Shown piece after piece: positions 25,554-34,021 of a stretch of 64,000 nt of DNA. Position numbers and translations under genes: made by a program. Position 1 is the stretch's first letter, and every line of letters starts with the position of its first letter. The stretch spans positions 112,701 to 176,700 of the forward strand of contig NZ_JABKAV010000002.1 in NCBI RefSeq assembly GCF_013377905.1, in the 5' to 3' direction. Under the pieces are notes generated by a model that was given only the letters and a program-made list of their open reading frames with translations, ran no database searches and was not told the origin of the DNA. Source of the DNA: Hymenobacter terrestris. GTDB taxonomy: Bacteria; Bacteroidota; Bacteroidia; Cytophagales; Hymenobacteraceae.

Positions 25554-25581
25554 AAAGAGGAAGCCTGCGGGCTTCCTCTTT
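25554..25581 (+). terminator. Terminator after the barrel protein gene
   Basis: AAAGAGGAAGC-CTGCGG-GCTTCCTCTTTT: an 11-bp stem with a T run. Confidence 0.85.
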
Positions 25582-25603
25582 TGCGTTTTTCTACTTCTGC
25601 CGT

Positions 25604-26095
25604 ATGCCGCTCCCCATTGCCGATTTACCTGCCCTCAACCATGCCCGCGAGCTGATGGCCGAGCGCGGCATGGTGCTGCTCGGAGTATGGGCACTGCTTA
25701 ATCTGGTCGTCAGCGGTTATTATGTGGCGCGCACCGATGCGCGTACCGAAGCGCACCACTTCCACTTCATGAACGTGGCCTGGAATGTGGTAAACACGCT
25801 GCTGGCCGTGTGGGGCGTTTTACAGGCCAACCCCTGGGGCGTAGCCGGCCTCTCATTCACCGAAAGCCAGGCGGCCCAGGCCCGTTTCGAGAACCTGTTG
25901 CTGGTCAACGCGGCCCTCGATGTGGGCTACCTGTTTATCGGCCTTTGGCTGCACCGCCGCGCCGACACCGCCGAGCGGCCTGAACGCCTACGCGGCTATG
26001 CCCGCTCGCTGTGGCTACAGGGCGGCTTCCTGTTCTTTTTCGATTTGGCCTTCTATTTCATCTACCACCAGTTTGCGGTGCAACTGGTGCAATAA
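25604..26095 (+). CDS. Four-helix integral membrane protein, unknown
   Basis: A 163-residue inner-membrane protein with four hydrophobic segments at about residues 22-40 (GMVLLGVWALLNLVVSGYY), 55-75, 97-116 (LLLVNAALDVGYLFIGLWL) and 136-155 (GGFLFFFDLAFYFIYHQF). Conserved-looking polar residues sit between helices 1 and 2 (EAHHFHFMNVAWN). It is not a transporter or enzyme family that I recognise. The preceding gene is terminated, so it is probably monocistronic, and a family A inverted repeat follows 30 bp after the stop. Confidence 0.8.
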   Translation: MPLPIADLPALNHARELMAERGMVLLGVWALLNLVVSGYYVARTDARTEAHHFHFMNVAWNVVNTLLAVWGVLQANPWGVAGLSFTESQAAQARFENLLLVNAALDVGYLFIGLWLHRRADTAERPERLRGYARSLWLQGGFLFFFDLAFYFIYHQFAVQLVQ

Positions 26096-26125
26096 AAACT
26101 GTTTAGAACTCAGTGATATCAATGA

Positions 26126-26227
26126 AACGTCATGCTGAGCAGAGCCGAAGCATCTCTACCGCCTCGTTGGATGAACATTGCAACGAAGAAACGGTAGAGA
26201 TGCTTCGGCTCCGCTCAGCATGACGTT
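26126..26227. repeat. Inverted repeat, family A copy 3
   Basis: AACGTCATGCTGAGCAGAGC ... GCTCAGCATGACGTT; arms of about 42 bp with one mismatch (A/G) and a variable centre. Compared with copy 2, mismatches fall in the tips and loop, as expected of diverged copies. Confidence 0.9.
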
Positions 26228-26258
26228 CTTTTTACTTTGTAAGCAGTCGGCAAACTCT

Positions 26259-26355
26259 CTGTCAACCTGACGAAAGAAGGACCTCATCCCGCTAAAAAGG
26301 CCGTATAAATGGTTCTTCTTAGCGGGATGAGGTCCTTCGTTCGTCAGGTTGACAG
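26259..26355. repeat. Inverted repeat, family D
   Basis: CTGTCAACCTGACGAAAGAA... and ...TTCGTTCGTCAGGTTGACAG, arms of about 36 bp around a 25-bp centre. Its sequence is unrelated to families A-C and only one copy is in the window. It directly follows the family A copy 3 and ends 15 bp before the DJ-1 gene stop. Confidence 0.9.
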
Positions 26356-26370
26356 ACGGTTAAGCTTATG

Positions 26371-26928
26371 CTACTTTTTCCCGGTTAGGGCTTCCTTGAT
26401 CTTCTCGTTGAAGTTGGGGATATCCTGGGGGTTGCGGCTGGTGATGAGGTTGCCATCGACTACCACGGTTTCGTCGGTCCAGTGACCACCGGCGTTCTTA
26501 ATATCGGTCTGGAGGCTGGGCCAGCTGGTGACTTTTTTGCCGCGCACCACGTCGGCTTCAATCAGCACCCAGGGGCCGTGGCAGATGGCGGCTACGGGCT
26601 TGCCCGAGCGCACGAACTCGCTCACGAAGCTCACTACCTCCGGCTTGGTACGCAGCACATCAGGGTTCATCTGGCCGCCGGGCAGCACCAGGGCATCGTA
26701 GTCGGCCACTTTTACGTCGCCGATTACCTTGTCCACATCTACTTTGTCGCCCCAGTCCTTCTCGTCCCAGCCCTTAATCGAGCCGCTTTTCAGCGAAATA
26801 ACGTGCGCTTCGGCACCTTCGGCTTCAAGGTATTTTTTGGGCTTCTCAAGCTCCGACTGTTCGAAACCGTCGGTAGCAATAATGGCTATTTTTTTGCCCT
26901 TGAGGGCGTCGCTTCCAAGAATACTCAT
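26371..26928 (-). CDS. DJ-1/PfpI family protein (YhbO/general stress protein 18-like)
   Basis: A 185-residue cytosolic protein with the DJ-1/PfpI fold: KKIAIIATDGFEQSEL at the N-terminus (supporting Glu in FEQ), YDALVLPGGQMNPD (77-90), and the nucleophile elbow AAICHGPW with Cys116-His117. The W-rich insert at about 54-60 is typical of the PfpI/YhbO subgroup. Family members are described as deglycases, chaperones or proteases; the exact activity is debated. It is somewhat lower in GC than its neighbours. It follows a terminator and is therefore probably transcribed alone. Confidence 0.92.
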   Translation of the reverse strand: MSILGSDALKGKKIAIIATDGFEQSELEKPKKYLEAEGAEAHVISLKSGSIKGWDEKDWGDKVDVDKVIGDVKVADYDALVLPGGQMNPDVLRTKPEVVSFVSEFVRSGKPVAAICHGPWVLIEADVVRGKKVTSWPSLQTDIKNAGGHWTDETVVVDGNLITSRNPQDIPNFNEKIKEALTGKK

Positions 26929-26960
26929 CGTGAATTGGGATTATGGTAGAAAAATAAAAA

Positions 26961-26985
26961 ACCGAAAGCGCCGGGCGCCTTCGGT
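26961..26985 (-). terminator. Terminator after the thioesterase gene
   Basis: Read on the minus strand: ACCGAA-GGCGC-CCGG-CGCT-TTCGGT followed by TTTTTATTTTT. It separates the thioesterase gene from the DJ-1 gene. Confidence 0.8.
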
Positions 26986-27053
26986 TCTTCTCTAACGGCT
27001 GCTGCGGCCGGAGGTTGAGTAGGATTTTGGCCTAGACTTACTCCTCCTGACCG

Positions 27054-27572
27054 TCAGCCTTCGCCTTTGCGGACACTTTTAAAGTGTTTGCGCAACTCCC
27101 GAACCCGCTCATCGAATCCGTCGGGCTCGTATTCCACCTCGTTCACATCGAGCTGTTCGAGTAGCTCCATCAGGGCAGGCGAGTGCTCGGTGCGGGTGCC
27201 GCTCGGCAGGCGCACCAGCGTCATTTCCGACCACAACAGGGCTTTCAACTGCAGGTCGTCTTCGCGCAGCATCTGCATCTCCACCACCAGGTTCGAATTA
27301 TCGAAATGGATGAGCTGCGTACGGATGTGCACCGTTTCGGCGTGACGGGCGGGCCGCAGGTAGGCAATATGGTGCTTGGTAATCACCCAGCCAGCGGCCT
27401 GTTCCTGCGCCTGCTGGCCCAGATTCAGTGCGTAGTGCTGCAGGGCGTGCTCTTCGCGGGCATTGAGGAAATAGTCGAGGTAGCGGGCGTTGTTGAGGTG
27501 GCCGAGCATGTCGCAGTCCTGGAACCGGATGCGGTGAGTGGTTTCGGGCGTTTGAACGAGGGACGCGGACAT
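27054..27572 (-). CDS. Acyl-CoA thioesterase of the hotdog (4HBT) family
   Basis: A 172-residue hotdog-fold protein. The N-terminal motif RIRFQDCDMLGHLNNARYLDYF (about residues 13-34) contains the catalytic Asp of the 4HBT thioesterase family and its conserved HLNN. Then comes the long helix with NAREE and the strands VITKHHIAYLRPAR and VHIRTQLIHFDNSNLVVEMQM. It hydrolyses acyl-CoA thioesters in the cytosol; substrate length is not readable. It lies 37 bp downstream of the lipoprotein gene at 27609 in the same direction. Confidence 0.9.
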   Translation of the reverse strand: MSASLVQTPETTHRIRFQDCDMLGHLNNARYLDYFLNAREEHALQHYALNLGQQAQEQAAGWVITKHHIAYLRPARHAETVHIRTQLIHFDNSNLVVEMQMLREDDLQLKALLWSEMTLVRLPSGTRTEHSPALMELLEQLDVNEVEYEPDGFDERVRELRKHFKSVRKGEG

Positions 27573-27608
27573 AAGGGGCGTGCAGTGGAAAAAGCGGATT
27601 AGTGACGG

Positions 27609-28046
27609 CTACTTTTTGCGGGCCCGCATTTGCTCCTGCACCTGCTTCTGCTTGGCTTTCAACTGCTGATATTGCTCGGGGCTGAGTACCTGCTGCAGTT
27701 CGCGGTCAGAAGTAGCGTTGATACTTTTCAACTCGGCCAGCAGTGCCGGGCGGTCGGTTTTGAGGCGCTCCTGGGCCTGCTTGGCCTGCGCGAGGGTGCT
27801 GGTAAAAATCTTCCGCACGCTGCTGCGCTGCTCGTCGGTCAGATTCAGCTGCTCAGTTAGCACATCGGTCAGGTCGCGGGCGGCGGGCGGCGCGGCGGCT
27901 ACGGCCTTGGCTTCGGCCCGCACCTCGCGGCCCGATTTGACGGGGGCCGCAGTGGTGCTGGTAGCCACGGTAGCCGGCCGGCGCGCACAGGCGCTGCCCA
28001 GCAAACCAGCCGCCAGCACCATCGCCAAAGGAATACGGAAAGTCAT
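27609..28046 (-). CDS. Periplasmic Spy/CpxP-like lipoprotein
   Basis: A 145-residue lipoprotein: signal peptide with lipobox LLGSAC, an Ala/Thr-rich linker, then a helical domain with two LTxEQ-type motifs (LNLTDEQRSSVRKIF near residue 67; LSPEQYQQLKAKQKQ near 122). That is the pattern of Spy/CpxP periplasmic chaperones and of many Bacteroidota homologues. The C-terminus is very basic (MRARKK). It probably acts in envelope stress, but this is inferred from the motif. Confidence 0.82.
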   Translation of the reverse strand: MTFRIPLAMVLAAGLLGSACARRPATVATSTTAAPVKSGREVRAEAKAVAAAPPAARDLTDVLTEQLNLTDEQRSSVRKIFTSTLAQAKQAQERLKTDRPALLAELKSINATSDRELQQVLSPEQYQQLKAKQKQVQEQMRARKK

Positions 28047-28126
28047 AAAGGAGGAATTCAGGGAGCGAAAATCCTACCTACGCGAAAAGCCCCTTCGGGT
28101 CTGATTTCAGTGGCTAGCGCAGATCA

Positions 28127-28219
28127 TCATTCAGAGCGCAGCGAAGAATCTCGCGTACTTTTGTTGCGCGGTTGCCGTACCACGGATACACGCGAGATTC
28201 TTCGCTGCGCTCTGAATGA
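28127..28219. repeat. Inverted repeat, family B copy 2
   Basis: TCATTCAGAGCGCAGCGAAG... and ...CTTCGCTGCGCTCTGAATGA: perfect arms of about 30 bp continuing through AATCTCGCG/CGCGAGATT. It lies between the GMC oxidoreductase stop and the lipoprotein gene. Confidence 0.9.
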
Positions 28220-28236
28220 CGTGCTCCACTATCCAC

Positions 28237-30258
28237 TCATCCAGCCTTAAGCTGCTGGGCTGTGTAGTGGGCCAGGGCCATGATGGTGAGCATGGGGTTG
28301 ACGCCGCTGCAGGCCGGGAAGGCCGAGCCGTCGGCCACAAATAGGTTCTTCAATTCGTACAGCTCGCCGCTGGGGCTGGCCGGATGCGTGGCCCGGTCGC
28401 CGCCCATGCGGCAGGTACTCATCTGGTGGGCGCTGTAGAGGCCGAATTGGTTGGCTTTCCAGCTGAGGTCAGGCAGCCCTTCGAGCACTGCGGGGTTGAG
28501 GAGACGGCCGTTTTCAGCGTGCAGCAGTGGCAGCGTGCCGTGGGGCAGCAGCACCGTGCGGGCCCCGGCAGCCACCTGTATTTCGGCGGCGGCGCGCACC
28601 CCGCGCAGCATGTTGTGCCGGTCGAAGTCGCTGAGCGAGTAGTCGATGAGGGCCTGGCCGTTTTTGTCAACGGAAACCCGGCCGCCATCCCGGTCGCGGG
28701 TGAGCACGATAAACGAGCCAATATAGGCCGCCTCGTGCATCAACTCCTTGTGCTGGCGGCCCGACAGCCAGGGCATCACCATGCTCATCAGGCCGGGGTG
28801 AGCGGGTGGGGTTTCAATTTTAGCGCCGAAGTTGGTGCCGTCGAGCATCGTAAACCCATCATTCACCACCGACATCATCGGCCCGTGCCAGGAGTTCATG
28901 CGCTGCGGATATACGCCCGAAACCACCACCGTGGGGTGCAGGTGCAGGTGCTGGCCCATGTGCGGATGGCGCAGGCCGCTGCGCAGTAGCAGTGCCGGCG
29001 TCTGCACGGCTCCGCCGGCCACTACTACCCGCTTGGCCCGCACCGTCACGCGCACCGGCCGGCCGTCGGGGCCGGTGTAGGTGGCCTCGGCCCCGGTGGC
29101 GCGGCCCTGGGCTACGGTTACGCGTGCCACCTCGGTATCGCACAGCAGCCGGGCACCGTGCTCGAAGGCAGTTTGCAAATAGGTATTGAGCGTGCCTTGC
29201 TTCACGTTATGCCGGTCGCCGAAGCAGCTGTAACCCATGCCGGCAAAATGCTCGTCGCAGTCGGCCGACGGGTGGCGCTCGTTGCGCGGAATCAGCTTCA
29301 CCTCCTGCCCCAACCGCCGCGAACCGTCAAGCAGCGCCTGGTTCTGGCCGTTGTGGCGGGCGTAGTCAATGTTCACGCCCAGCGTACGGCTCACCGCATC
29401 TAGGCTCTGCTTGAACTCCATCGACGTGAAGTGAGGCACCTGATGCTCGCGGGCCCACTCCTGCAGCACGTAGTCGGGCGTACGAAAGGCGCCGGCCCAG
29501 TTAACGGTAGTGCCCCCGCCCAGGCAGGAGCCAGCCAGGATAGCCACGCCGCCATCTTGGGTGCCGAGCGTGCCGCGGGCGTCGTAGAGCTGACCCAGCA
29601 TATCTACCTCGCGCTGCGAAAAGTCAGTACCATGGAAGTAGGGGCCTTTTTCGAGCACCAGCACATCGTGGCCGGCAGCGGCCAGTTCGCCGGCAACCAC
29701 CCCGCCCCCAGCCCCACTGCCAATCACTAGCAAGTCGCAGTCGTAGGTGATATCGTGGGTGGGCTGTAGCGTCTGCAGGGGCCGGGCGGCGGCCGGTTCG
29801 GGCGCTACGGTTTCGGCCGGCATTTGGGGCCCGTCGTAGCCGATGGCCTCCCACACAAAATGTGCGGTTTCGGGCTGCGAACCACCATAATACAGAAACA
29901 CGCACAGCTTGCGCAGCGCCTGGAATCCCTTCCGCAACTGCCCGACCTGCGAGGAAGCCCAACTTTGCAGCAGCTTTTCGCGCTGCCCGGCATCAAGCTT
30001 TACAAACGGTTTGAGGGGCCCGAACCACGTCAGGCCCAGCGCGGGCGAATCGAGTAGCCGCAGCAACTGCCCGAACTCCTGCTGCGCCCCGGCTGGCTGC
30101 GCCGACAGCGCCTCAGCCATTTTGTCCAAATCGATGCCCTCGGAGCCGCGCCGCGACCAGTATGCCGCATCCTCAGCACCCGTGGGCGGGGCCATAGCAG
30201 GAACGAGCGTATCGGCGAGGGCACGCAAGATGGTGCGCTGGGCTTCGGTAAACTGCAT
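28237..30258 (-). CDS. GMC-family alcohol oxidase (long-chain alcohol oxidase-like)
   Basis: A 673-residue flavoenzyme from ATG 30258. The first 130 residues resemble the gluconate 2-dehydrogenase subunit 3-type helical domain fused to many bacterial GMC proteins (QFTEAQRTILRALADTLVP). Then FAD motif LLVIGSGAGGGVVAGELAAAG, GSCLGGGTTVNW, and a C-terminal substrate/FAD domain with STCRMG and SGVNPMLTIMALAHYTAQQL. The overall plan matches long-chain fatty alcohol oxidases. The aldehyde dehydrogenase gene lies upstream in the same direction, so the two may oxidise an alcohol through aldehyde to acid. An inverted repeat separates them. Confidence 0.9.
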   Translation of the reverse strand: MQFTEAQRTILRALADTLVPAMAPPTGAEDAAYWSRRGSEGIDLDKMAEALSAQPAGAQQEFGQLLRLLDSPALGLTWFGPLKPFVKLDAGQREKLLQSWASSQVGQLRKGFQALRKLCVFLYYGGSQPETAHFVWEAIGYDGPQMPAETVAPEPAAARPLQTLQPTHDITYDCDLLVIGSGAGGGVVAGELAAAGHDVLVLEKGPYFHGTDFSQREVDMLGQLYDARGTLGTQDGGVAILAGSCLGGGTTVNWAGAFRTPDYVLQEWAREHQVPHFTSMEFKQSLDAVSRTLGVNIDYARHNGQNQALLDGSRRLGQEVKLIPRNERHPSADCDEHFAGMGYSCFGDRHNVKQGTLNTYLQTAFEHGARLLCDTEVARVTVAQGRATGAEATYTGPDGRPVRVTVRAKRVVVAGGAVQTPALLLRSGLRHPHMGQHLHLHPTVVVSGVYPQRMNSWHGPMMSVVNDGFTMLDGTNFGAKIETPPAHPGLMSMVMPWLSGRQHKELMHEAAYIGSFIVLTRDRDGGRVSVDKNGQALIDYSLSDFDRHNMLRGVRAAAEIQVAAGARTVLLPHGTLPLLHAENGRLLNPAVLEGLPDLSWKANQFGLYSAHQMSTCRMGGDRATHPASPSGELYELKNLFVADGSAFPACSGVNPMLTIMALAHYTAQQLKAG

Positions 30259-30367
30259 GGCGGGCAGACGGGAGGCAGGTGACAAAACCCGCTAGGTGCG
30301 GGTCCTAAAAGGTCGGGGTTTTTTTCGGAAAATACTCGGCTTGCATACTAATAACATCTTCACAACT

Positions 30368-30445
30368 TGTCATGCCGACGAAGGAGGAACCCGTGCTACA
30401 CCGTTTCAATGGTTTAGCCCAGATTCCTCCTTGGTCGGCATGACA
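30368..30445. repeat. Inverted repeat, family C
   Basis: TGTCATGCCGACGAAGGAGGAA and TTCCTCCTTGGTCGGCATGACA, 22-bp arms with one mismatch and a centre of about 34 bp. A decayed half copy (AGATTCCTCC...) lies at 35352-35375. Confidence 0.85.
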
Positions 30446-30462
30446 GGTTTAAATGTTTGCGG

Positions 30463-31902
30463 CTACAGCCAGCGCAGCAGCAGGCCTACCATTTTGCTCA
30501 CCGTGTTGGTGTAAGGCGGGTACAGAGGCTTAAGAGAAGTGAGACCCACGCGCTGCTTGAGCACCGATTTCTCGTTGCTGAAGGCCATGAAGCCGGCGTG
30601 GCCATGGCAACGGCCAATGCCGCTGTTGCCGAAGCCGCCGAAGGGTAGCTCGGGGTGGGCCAGATGCAGGATGGTTTCGTTGACGCAGGCCCCGCCGGCC
30701 GGAATGTTCTGGAGCAGGTAGCGCTGGTTTTCCCTGTCCTGCGTGAATACGTAAAGCGCCAGCGGCTTGGGGTGGGTATTCACCAGATCAACGGCCCGCG
30801 AGAGGCTGCTGAAGGTACTTACCGGCAGCAACGGCCCGAAGATTTCCTCCTGCATAATGCGGCTGTCGGCGGGCGCATCAAGCAGTACGGTGGGCTCGAT
30901 GAAGCGCTGGGCGGCATCGGTAGTGCCCCCGAATGCCACTTCGGCACCCTGCTGGCGGGCATCTTCGAGCAGGCCGGCCACGCGCCCAAAGTGGTGGTCG
31001 TTTACGATGCGGGCGAAAGAATCGGACTCGCTGACGGGCCGGCCCCCGGGTGAGTAGAAGCGCTGGGTGGCGGCGCGCATTTCGGCCACCAGCTCGTCGC
31101 GCACAGCCTCATGCACCAGCACATAATCGGGGGCTACGCAGGTTTGGCCCGCGTTCAGCCCCTTGCCCCAGATGATTTTCTCGGCTGCGTCGCGCAGGTT
31201 GGCCGTTTCGTCGACTACGGCCGGGCTTTTTCCACCTAGCTCCAGCGTTACGCTGGTGAGGTGCTCGGCGGCGGCGCGCATCACAATTTTGCCCACCTGC
31301 GGGCTGCCCGTGAAGAAGATATGGTCGAAGGGCAGCTTCAGCAGCTCGGTGGCTACCTCCTTGTCTCCCTGCACCACGGCTACCTCGGCCTCGTCGAACA
31401 ACTCGCGGCACATGCGGGCCAGTAGTTCGGCCACGGCGGGCGTCATCTCCGAAGGCTTGATGATGGCCGCGTTACCGGCTGCCAGCGCCGAAATTAACGG
31501 GTCGACAGCTAAGTAAAAGGGGTAATTCCAGGGCGCAATAATCAGCGTAACGCCCTTGGGTTCGGCCTGCACCCAGCCGTTAGTGCCCACCAGGGCCATG
31601 GGCGTGCCTACCCGGCGCGGGGCCGCCCATTGCTCCAGATGACTCAGGGTATGGCGCAGTTCCGTTTGCGACGACCAGATTTCGGTGACGTCGGTTTCGA
31701 CGGCGGGCTTGCGGAAATCGGTATAAAGGGCCTCGCAAATGGCGTCGCGGTTATCGGTCAGCCAGGTATCGAGGCGGCGTAAACGGGCGGCGCGGCTGCT
31801 CACTGCCTCACGACGCAAGGCCTCGGCGCGGCCCCGCTGGCGGGCAAACAGCGCAGGAATAGATAGCTGGGTAGCAGCTGGGGCAGTGGGAGCAGAAGCC
31901 AT
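30463..31902 (-). CDS. Aldehyde dehydrogenase (class 3 / fatty aldehyde type)
   Basis: A 479-residue NAD(P)-dependent enzyme oxidising aldehydes to acids. Start at ATG 31902 (MASAPTAPAA); the frame extends upstream without good signals. Key residues: Asn126 region in APWNYPFYL, the FFTGSPQVGK cofactor loop (196-205), general base Glu221 in LELGGKSP and nucleophile Cys255 in GQTCVAPDY. The short length and the IAPWNYPF/LPFGGFGNSG signatures are those of the ALDH3-like group that includes fatty aldehyde dehydrogenases. The paired GMC oxidase downstream suggests a two-step oxidation of long-chain alcohols. That is inferred from context. Confidence 0.94.
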   Translation of the reverse strand: MASAPTAPAATQLSIPALFARQRGRAEALRREAVSSRAARLRRLDTWLTDNRDAICEALYTDFRKPAVETDVTEIWSSQTELRHTLSHLEQWAAPRRVGTPMALVGTNGWVQAEPKGVTLIIAPWNYPFYLAVDPLISALAAGNAAIIKPSEMTPAVAELLARMCRELFDEAEVAVVQGDKEVATELLKLPFDHIFFTGSPQVGKIVMRAAAEHLTSVTLELGGKSPAVVDETANLRDAAEKIIWGKGLNAGQTCVAPDYVLVHEAVRDELVAEMRAATQRFYSPGGRPVSESDSFARIVNDHHFGRVAGLLEDARQQGAEVAFGGTTDAAQRFIEPTVLLDAPADSRIMQEEIFGPLLPVSTFSSLSRAVDLVNTHPKPLALYVFTQDRENQRYLLQNIPAGGACVNETILHLAHPELPFGGFGNSGIGRCHGHAGFMAFSNEKSVLKQRVGLTSLKPLYPPYTNTVSKMVGLLLRWL

Positions 31903-32072
31903 AAGAAGGAGTATAAAAACAGGTGGAACACGCCCGGCCCAATGCGGAAGACGCTGGCTGTTCATACCCCGAAAGCCTGGCAATTGTTCAGCTGGCCAGC
32001 AGCCCCAATATGATAAGGAGGAGGCAAAACCGTAGCTTGCGATGCATCAAATACTCCTTTCCCCTTCTTCTT

Positions 32073-32657
32073 ATGCTCAACCGTAACAGCTACTTCATTC
32101 GCGAACACGTGGGCGCCTTCAAGCTCAAGGACACCTACGACATCCTCGACCCTGAAACACAGCAGCAGCTGGCTTACGCCGTGGAAACCACGCCTGGTTG
32201 GGTGCTGGCCCTGCGCCTGGTAGTGGGCAAGCAGATGTTGCCGGTAACCATTACGGTACGCGAGCACGCCGAAGCGCCGCCGCTGTTCCGTATCGAGCGG
32301 AGCTTCACGTTTATGCGGTCGAAAGTACACGTGTACGATGCGCAGAGCCAGCCCGTAGGCTATTTCAAGAGCAAGCTCTTCACGCTGGGCGGCGGTTTTA
32401 ATGTGTACTCGCCGCAGGATGTGCTGGTAGCCGAGGTAAAGGGCAATTGGAAGGGCTGGGACTTTAAGTTTGTCAGCGCCACGGGCCAGGAAATCGGCCT
32501 TGTTACAAAGAAATGGGCCGGTTTGGGCCGCGAGCTGTTCACCACGGCCGATAACTACCTAATTTCCATCCACGATATGGGCGAGCAGCAGGAAGCCTCC
32601 AACATACTACTTCTGGCCGCCGGCTTGGCCATCGACACCGTGTTCAAAGAGCAGTAG
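32073..32657 (+). CDS. Phospholipid scramblase / LURP-one-related protein
   Basis: A 194-residue soluble protein with the tubby-like barrel fold of the scramblase/LOR superfamily. I start at ATG 32073 (MLNRNSYFIREHVGAFK). Visible motifs: YDILDPETQQQLAYAVE, RSFTFMRSKVHVYDAQSQPVGYFKSKLFTLGGGFNVY, and the C-terminal LLAAGLAIDTVF helix. Bacterial members are widespread and functionally undefined, with membrane or lipid association suspected. It diverges from the aldehyde dehydrogenase gene and converges with the TPR gene, sharing a terminator palindrome that includes its stop codon. Confidence 0.82.
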   Translation: MLNRNSYFIREHVGAFKLKDTYDILDPETQQQLAYAVETTPGWVLALRLVVGKQMLPVTITVREHAEAPPLFRIERSFTFMRSKVHVYDAQSQPVGYFKSKLFTLGGGFNVYSPQDVLVAEVKGNWKGWDFKFVSATGQEIGLVTKKWAGLGRELFTTADNYLISIHDMGEQQEASNILLLAAGLAIDTVFKEQ

Positions 32658-32710
32658 GGTTTCAGTGGTCAGAGAAGCACGTTGTTCTTTTCTGACCACT
32701 GAAACCCTAC
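32654..32710. terminator. Bidirectional terminator containing both convergent stop codons
   Basis: GTAGGGTTTCAGTGGTCAGA (32654-32673) and its exact reverse complement (32691-32710). The TAG of the + gene and the stop of the - gene lie in the two arms. Confidence 0.88.
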
Positions 32711-33945
32711 TTTTTCTTCTTGTTGTTCTTCTGCAGGTAGGCCTTGGCTTCTTTCTGAGCCTCCGATTTGCGGTCGGCCTTCTTGAACACTTCCTGATAG
32801 TAGCGGGTGGCATCTTCGGGGTTATTCTGTTTGGCGGAGATGCGAGCCAGGTTGAGCAGGGCGTAGAGGTAAAAGCCCTGCTGGTTGTCGCCGGTGCTTT
32901 CGGAGAATACCACGCAGCGCTGGTAATAGTCGCGGGCTTTGTCGAGGTCCTGGTAGCGGCTCTCCATCAGGCTGCCCAAAAAGAACGTGGCGTAGCGCCC
33001 GCTGATGCCTTCGTAGCCCGGCATCCCCCGGTTTATCTTGTCGAGAATGTCGCGGCTCACCCGCTCGCACTCACGCAGGTCTCCTACTTGATAGCTCATC
33101 AGGGCATAAAAGCGCTGGAAGTAGCCGTTGTCGGGGTAGGTGGTGGCCATCTGCTGGGCAATGGGTAGGGCCTCGGCCGGCTTGTTTTCCTGGTTCTGCA
33201 GAATTTTCATCAGGAACACCTTGGCCTCGGGGCCGGTGTAAAAGCCGTTTGCGGCTACGTTGCGCAGCTGCTGCAGGCCCAACTGCTTGTTGCCCCTCGG
33301 GAAAAACAGCATCACTGGCCGTAGCAGCGGGTAGTTGTCGGCAATCCAAGGGGCGTAGTAGTTGATGAGGGCCTGACCGAACAGGAATTCGGGACTGAGG
33401 CCGTTGGCCTCGCGGCTCTTTTCGAGGTAGCTGAGGGCGCGCTTGCTCTCGACGGTAGCCTTGCGCCAGTTGCTGCGCTCGGCATTCAGGCGGGCCGAAA
33501 AGCCGTAGGCCGCCGACAGGAAAAAGCTGGCTTCGTAGTTCTTATTGTCTTTCTTGTAAAGGGCCTCGCCCCGGGTAACGGCCGTGTCCATGTAGGCCAG
33601 AAACACCTTGTCGTACTGCTTATTGGTGATGTTGCTGGGCATTATTTTCCACCAGGTGCTGAGCCCAAGCAGAAAATAGGGCATCGGGTGCTGGGGGTAG
33701 CGACGGCGCAGGCTCCGGAACTGCCGTTCGGCCTTGTCGTACTTGAAATTGTAGAGGTTGTAAACGGCGCCCTCCAGCTCGGTCTGAATATCCTTATCGA
33801 GTAGCAGCCAACCCGAAATGTCGGCGGCGAGAGGGGCAACATCCACGTTTTCGAGGCGGATGCGAGTAGTGTCGGGCTGCTGAGCCCAGGCGATGCTCGG
33901 TAGGCAAAGCAGCAGGAGGACCGAGCACAGCAGGAATGAACGCAT
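32707..33945 (-). CDS. Secreted tetratricopeptide-repeat protein
   Basis: A 412-residue periplasmic or outer-membrane-associated protein. Signal peptide MRSFLLCSVLLLLCLPSIAWAQ from ATG 33945; the frame runs upstream to 34113, but only the later start gives a signal sequence. At least five TPR-like helix pairs are visible (YNFKYDKAERQFRSLRRRYPQHP, YEASFFLSAAYGF, RALSYLEKSREANGL, FLGSLMESRYQDLDKARDYYQR, YALLNLARISAKQNNPEDATRYYQEVF). It ends in a Lys-rich tail. It is probably a scaffold in the envelope; partners are unknown. Confidence 0.85.
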   Translation of the reverse strand: MRSFLLCSVLLLLCLPSIAWAQQPDTTRIRLENVDVAPLAADISGWLLLDKDIQTELEGAVYNLYNFKYDKAERQFRSLRRRYPQHPMPYFLLGLSTWWKIMPSNITNKQYDKVFLAYMDTAVTRGEALYKKDNKNYEASFFLSAAYGFSARLNAERSNWRKATVESKRALSYLEKSREANGLSPEFLFGQALINYYAPWIADNYPLLRPVMLFFPRGNKQLGLQQLRNVAANGFYTGPEAKVFLMKILQNQENKPAEALPIAQQMATTYPDNGYFQRFYALMSYQVGDLRECERVSRDILDKINRGMPGYEGISGRYATFFLGSLMESRYQDLDKARDYYQRCVVFSESTGDNQQGFYLYALLNLARISAKQNNPEDATRYYQEVFKKADRKSEAQKEAKAYLQKNNKKKK

Positions 33946-34021
33946 AGGGTACAGCTTGGGTGGCCCCAAAATACGAGCAAAAAGGTGGGGGGAGTTCCAT
34001 CTCATACGGGAGCGGGCAAAA

